Assembly (NCBI GenBank): GCA_015486915.1
Contig: WFQS01000664.1
Span: 1 to 7,634 of the forward strand
Direction of reading: 5' to 3'
Length of the DNA stretch: 7,634 nt
Origin: Desulfobacteraceae bacterium
GTDB lineage: Bacteria > Desulfobacterota > Desulfobacteria > Desulfobacterales > Desulfobacteraceae
Positions 4,870-7,634 of this stretch are shown piece by piece (position 1 is the stretch's first letter; every line of letters begins with the position of its first letter). Made by a program: the position numbers and the translations under genes. The notes below the pieces were generated by a model. The model ran no database searches, was not told the DNA's origin, and worked only from the letters and a program-made list of their open reading frames with translations.

Positions 4870-6525
4870 ATGAAAAAGTTGGTTTGGGGGATTTTTTTAC
4901 CTGTGTTATTCAGTCTTTGTCTGGTGTCTTTTGCAGGCGCGGCTCAGAATAACCAGGAGGTCACTGTAACGGACATTACAAAGGATGTTCTTGCAGGACC
5001 GGGCAGTGTCAGTATCAGCACCAATAAAAACATCATGATGAGTTTTGGTGCACAGGTCAGGATGATACCAACAAGCGAGAGCAACTGGGATTTTGGTATG
5101 CGGGATGATTTAAGACTTCCTGGTTTTCTCGGAGGTGCACTGAACAAGGGTTTTTTTCAGGATCATCCCAATGAATGCGGTTGGGTCAATGACAGCTATA
5201 TCCGCAGTGAGGACAGGTTGTACTTTAATGCCATTCCTAAAAGCCGCAAATGGAGCTTTTATGCTGCCCTGGAGTTTGACAGAGGCCTTGATACGGTAAG
5301 TGTTGACAGCCGTGGCGGTAAAACAAATGATAGCAGCAATTTTGGTCTTGAACGACTGCAGGCTACTATAGCATTAACAGATAATATGCGTTTCCATACA
5401 GGCTGGGATATCTGGGGCCTTGACTTTGGAGACGGCGGCGGCCTGGTCTATGGTGATGACAACCCAGGTTTCTGGCTGACAGGCAAAACCGGAAAACTTG
5501 ATTATAATGTTGGTTTTTTCAAATTACAAGAAAATAATTTCCAGGTAAAACCAACCGATCTAAATGATTCCAATACCCAGGATCGTGATCTTTATGCAGG
5601 TTATGTGACCTACCATTTCAACAAAGCCAATAAAATTCAAATGTTCTATGCCTATGACCGCATAAGGGGCATTCCCAGTGGAACTCTTTTGAATAACCTT
5701 ACCGGCACAATGGTTAAAGGTGCTAAAACCGATTCACATCACCTTGGTGCTTATTTCACAGGTAAACAGGGATCAATTGAATATTTTGCTGAAGGTGTTT
5801 ATCAGTTTGGAACCGCCGATAATACAGGTCTTGCAACGGATGATTATGATATTTCCGCATATGCAGGAGCTGCTGATGTTGCAGTCAACCTCAAAGACAT
5901 GGTGGGTTTTACCGTTAAACCCCATATTGGAATGATGTACACATCAGGAGATGATGATGCAAAGGATAATAATTTAAACGGTTATACCGGAGTTGAAAAC
6001 GCCCAGCGTTTCTCCAAATACTGGGGCGGAGAAAATACAATCATAGGCGACACTAACATGGTATTGGGAACCATGCTCTATGGTTATCTGCCCGAGCTTT
6101 ACGGTAACGGCACACCGGTTTTTACAGGTGGCTTGCAGAACACCGCAGGATTTGGCGGCGGCCGTGGTGATAATCCAGGTCTTACCATGACTTCTGTGGG
6201 AATAATCATAGTGCCTAAACGTTTCATTATCTTCCGTTCCAATGTCAATTCCTTCTGGTGGAACGAGGATATAATGGTCACAAGTTTTGCTGACGGTGCA
6301 ACAACAACCAAGGTTGATTCCGGATATACCGGTACGGAATGGGATAATACGCTGACACTTGCCCTTGATAAGGATATGTTCATCAAAGGCCAGTTTTCAT
6401 GGTTCTTTCCCGGCACTACGATTAAAGATGTAACCAGTGCTCTTTCTGCCGTTGCCGGTGTACCTGGAGAAAGAAGTGACAACGTAGCCATGAGGCTTGC
6501 TGCAGAATTGATCTGGAAATTTTAA
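4870..6525 (+). CDS. Outer-membrane beta-barrel (porin-like) protein
   Basis: This 551-residue exported protein has a clear Sec signal: a KK start, a hydrophobic core (VWGIFLPVLFSLCLVSF) and an AGA cleavage site near residue 24. The mature part alternates aromatic and polar residues with Gly/Asp/Asn-rich turns, for example YNVGFFKLQENNFQ, DLYAGYVTYHF and IQMFYAYDRI. It ends RLAAELIWKF with the terminal Phe recognised by the barrel-assembly machinery. The ATG has GGGAGG 7 nt upstream. The protein should form a channel or uptake barrel in the outer membrane. I cannot place it in a named family from sequence; distant likeness to alginate-export or porin-type barrels is possible, and it lacks an obvious FadL or TonB-box signature. 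It is divergent from etfB across a palindrome-rich region, which suggests a link to uptake of the substrate whose CoA ester is oxidised. A terminator follows. Confidence 0.85.
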   Translation: MKKLVWGIFLPVLFSLCLVSFAGAAQNNQEVTVTDITKDVLAGPGSVSISTNKNIMMSFGAQVRMIPTSESNWDFGMRDDLRLPGFLGGALNKGFFQDHPNECGWVNDSYIRSEDRLYFNAIPKSRKWSFYAALEFDRGLDTVSVDSRGGKTNDSSNFGLERLQATIALTDNMRFHTGWDIWGLDFGDGGGLVYGDDNPGFWLTGKTGKLDYNVGFFKLQENNFQVKPTDLNDSNTQDRDLYAGYVTYHFNKANKIQMFYAYDRIRGIPSGTLLNNLTGTMVKGAKTDSHHLGAYFTGKQGSIEYFAEGVYQFGTADNTGLATDDYDISAYAGAADVAVNLKDMVGFTVKPHIGMMYTSGDDDAKDNNLNGYTGVENAQRFSKYWGGENTIIGDTNMVLGTMLYGYLPELYGNGTPVFTGGLQNTAGFGGGRGDNPGLTMTSVGIIIVPKRFIIFRSNVNSFWWNEDIMVTSFADGATTTKVDSGYTGTEWDNTLTLALDKDMFIKGQFSWFFPGTTIKDVTSALSAVAGVPGERSDNVAMRLAAELIWKF

Positions 6526-6625
6526 GGTTACAGGCCGGTTTGTATTTCAGGCTTGATTTTTCTGTTTTAATTAAAGAAAAAAATGTTGAAAAAAACAGTC
6601 TCGCTGCATAAGTGAACGTATAAAC

Positions 6626-6660
6626 AAAGGGCATGGTGGTTAAAATCATTGTGCCCTTTT
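6626..6660 (+). terminator. Rho-independent terminator after the barrel gene
   Basis: AAAGGGCATGGTG (6626-6638) pairs with CATTGTGCCCTTT (6647-6659), a 13-pair stem including three G-U pairs, with an 8-nt loop. It runs into TTTTATTCTTT. It lies 100 bp after the barrel stop and 22 bp before the lipoprotein start codon, so the lipoprotein gene depends on read-through or its own promoter. The only upstream candidate, TTGAAA at 6586 with a poor -10, also precedes the terminator. Confidence 0.8.
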
Positions 6661-6682
6661 ATTCTTTAAGGTGGAGGGGTAA

Positions 6683-7634
6683 ATGTTTAAAAATATCTCG
6701 CTGGCTCTCGCTATTTTATTCTGTCTTGGTTCATGTCTGCCAAATAATTACGGACCTGATATTGTATCCAAAAAAGTAAACAAATCCACAGGGTATTCCA
6801 ATGATCAGGTCCGTACTATATTTATTGACCAGCCTTTTCTCGCTTCAGGAGACTATTTCCTAAAAAGCGCAACCGCTGCTCAGGCTGCGGCAAAGGGTAA
6901 ACAGGCCGTAAACCAGGGGAATAAATGGGCTGCAAATGCAGGTAACAACCCACAGCAAAACATGCAATACCAGGGCAGCAATTACAATCCCAGGGCCACC
7001 ATGTCAGGACAGCAACCAGCCCAGGGTACATTTAATCAGGCAGCACCTGGACAGGTAAATGGTCAGGCTAAACGTACCGGAATTGATTCAATGGCCTTAA
7101 AGATAAAAATTGGAATCCTGCCGGACAGTGATCTTGAAGGATCATATGCCATGGATGCCCTTTGCACCCAGGCGGATCTGTTTTTCAAAACCAGACCTGA
7201 AGCACTTTTGATTCCGAGACTGCAGATCTACCACTCCTTTGGCCGGAACCAGGACACTTTAAACAGTATAGTTTTGAGAAAAAGCAAAATACCAGGAAAT
7301 TTTTCAGGACTGAGAAATCTTTTATATGTTAATACTTTAGAAATTCCCAAACATTTTCCGGGAACTGCATATTTTGGAATGAAAATTTTTGATTTTGGAT
7401 TAAGGGACGGCTTTACCATACCTGTTTTTAAATCCACGGTGAGAAACCGGACAGATTTGAACAATTTCTGGAGAATTGTTCTTGCCAGGGTGTGGAATCA
7501 GGTCTGGCAGAATGATCAGATACTTCCGTGGTACACACGGGTTGTTTATCAGAACAACGATGTTATCTGTATTGATGCCGGCATAAATTCAGGTCTTAAA
7601 AAAGGGCAGATATTAAGAGTTGTAAAACAGGGCA
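6683..7634 (+). CDS. Outer-membrane-type lipoprotein with Q/N-rich segment, C-terminus outside window
   Basis: The frame is open from ATG 6683 to the window edge (317 complete codons). GGAGGGG (6673-6679) lies three bases before the ATG. The N-terminus MFKNISLALAILFCLGSC is a lipoprotein signal with lipobox LGSC and lipidated Cys18; Leu at +2 does not signal inner-membrane retention. Residues about 65-130 are Gln/Asn/Gly/Ala-rich low complexity. A folded part follows (135-290, with ALKIKIGILPDSDLEGSYAM and a Trp-rich NFWRIVLARVWNQVWQND). The visible end NNDVICIDAGINSGLKKGQI resembles the G-x-x-x-GL-xx-G pattern of FlgT C-terminal-like domains. I do not recognise a named family; an envelope assembly or surface-structure role is only suggested. 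A terminator separates it from the barrel gene. Confidence 0.8.
   Translation, partial: MFKNISLALAILFCLGSCLPNNYGPDIVSKKVNKSTGYSNDQVRTIFIDQPFLASGDYFLKSATAAQAAAKGKQAVNQGNKWAANAGNNPQQNMQYQGSNYNPRATMSGQQPAQGTFNQAAPGQVNGQAKRTGIDSMALKIKIGILPDSDLEGSYAMDALCTQADLFFKTRPEALLIPRLQIYHSFGRNQDTLNSIVLRKSKIPGNFSGLRNLLYVNTLEIPKHFPGTAYFGMKIFDFGLRDGFTIPVFKSTVRNRTDLNNFWRIVLARVWNQVWQNDQILPWYTRVVYQNNDVICIDAGINSGLKKGQILRVVKQG

Noticed and set aside
6099..6491. Minus-strand 130-codon frame
   Set aside because: It is antisense to the barrel gene, whose signal peptide, barrel pattern and terminal Phe are convincing.
6822..7464. Minus-strand frames of 69 and 78 codons
   Set aside because: They are antisense to the lipoprotein frame, which is uninterrupted to the window edge with a ribosome site and lipobox.
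1..7634. CRISPR arrays, tRNA/rRNA genes, transposases, toxin-antitoxin pairs
   Set aside because: No regularly spaced repeats, cloverleaf sequences, transposase motifs or paired small ORFs with known signatures were seen.

Overview
The window reads as chromosomal DNA from an anaerobic, probably sulfate-reducing member of the Desulfobacterota (Desulfobacteraceae-like). This rests on the AT-leaning composition, the style of the ETF and acyl-CoA dehydrogenase proteins (for example the MNRFDEFALEEAL stretch of EtfB) and a large outer-membrane barrel protein. It is inference from remembered relatives, not a database match.

Layout. The left two thirds (1-4597) is a minus-strand gene train, read right to left: etfB (3839-4597), etfA (2462-3679), an acyl-CoA dehydrogenase of the ACAD10/ACAD11-like clade (876-2069), a TetR-family regulator (134-817), and the first 28 codons of a protein resembling aminoglycoside-phosphotransferase (APH)-fold kinases (1-85, cut by the window edge). 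Gaps of 159 bp (etfB-etfA) and 392 bp (etfA-dehydrogenase) interrupt it. Both gaps hold repeats, and the larger one holds a possible small or decayed ORF. At 4598-4869 there is a 272-bp AT-rich divergent control region with three palindromes, a consensus-like promoter for etfB and a candidate promoter for the plus-strand gene. Rightward lie an outer-membrane beta-barrel protein (4870-6525), a Rho-independent terminator (6626-6660) and a lipoprotein gene (6683 to the window end, incomplete).

How the parts fit (inference). The dehydrogenase oxidises or otherwise processes an acyl-CoA and passes electrons to the EtfAB flavoprotein. The kinase-like protein beside an ACAD10/11-like dehydrogenase recalls the split or fused kinase-dehydrogenase systems for 4-hydroxyacyl-CoA catabolism (human ACAD10/11, Pseudomonas LvaA/LvaC). 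The TetR protein is the natural candidate to sense the acyl-CoA and bind the palindrome AACGAACGTTCATT in front of etfB, and the divergent barrel may admit the substrate. The most unusual points are a divergent ETF (EtfB lacks about 20 residues after KQ; EtfA carries two extra charged segments and GITG in place of GQTG), a predicted leaderless etfB transcript, and the palindrome-rich divergent region. I did not see a clear-cut new defence or mobile system.
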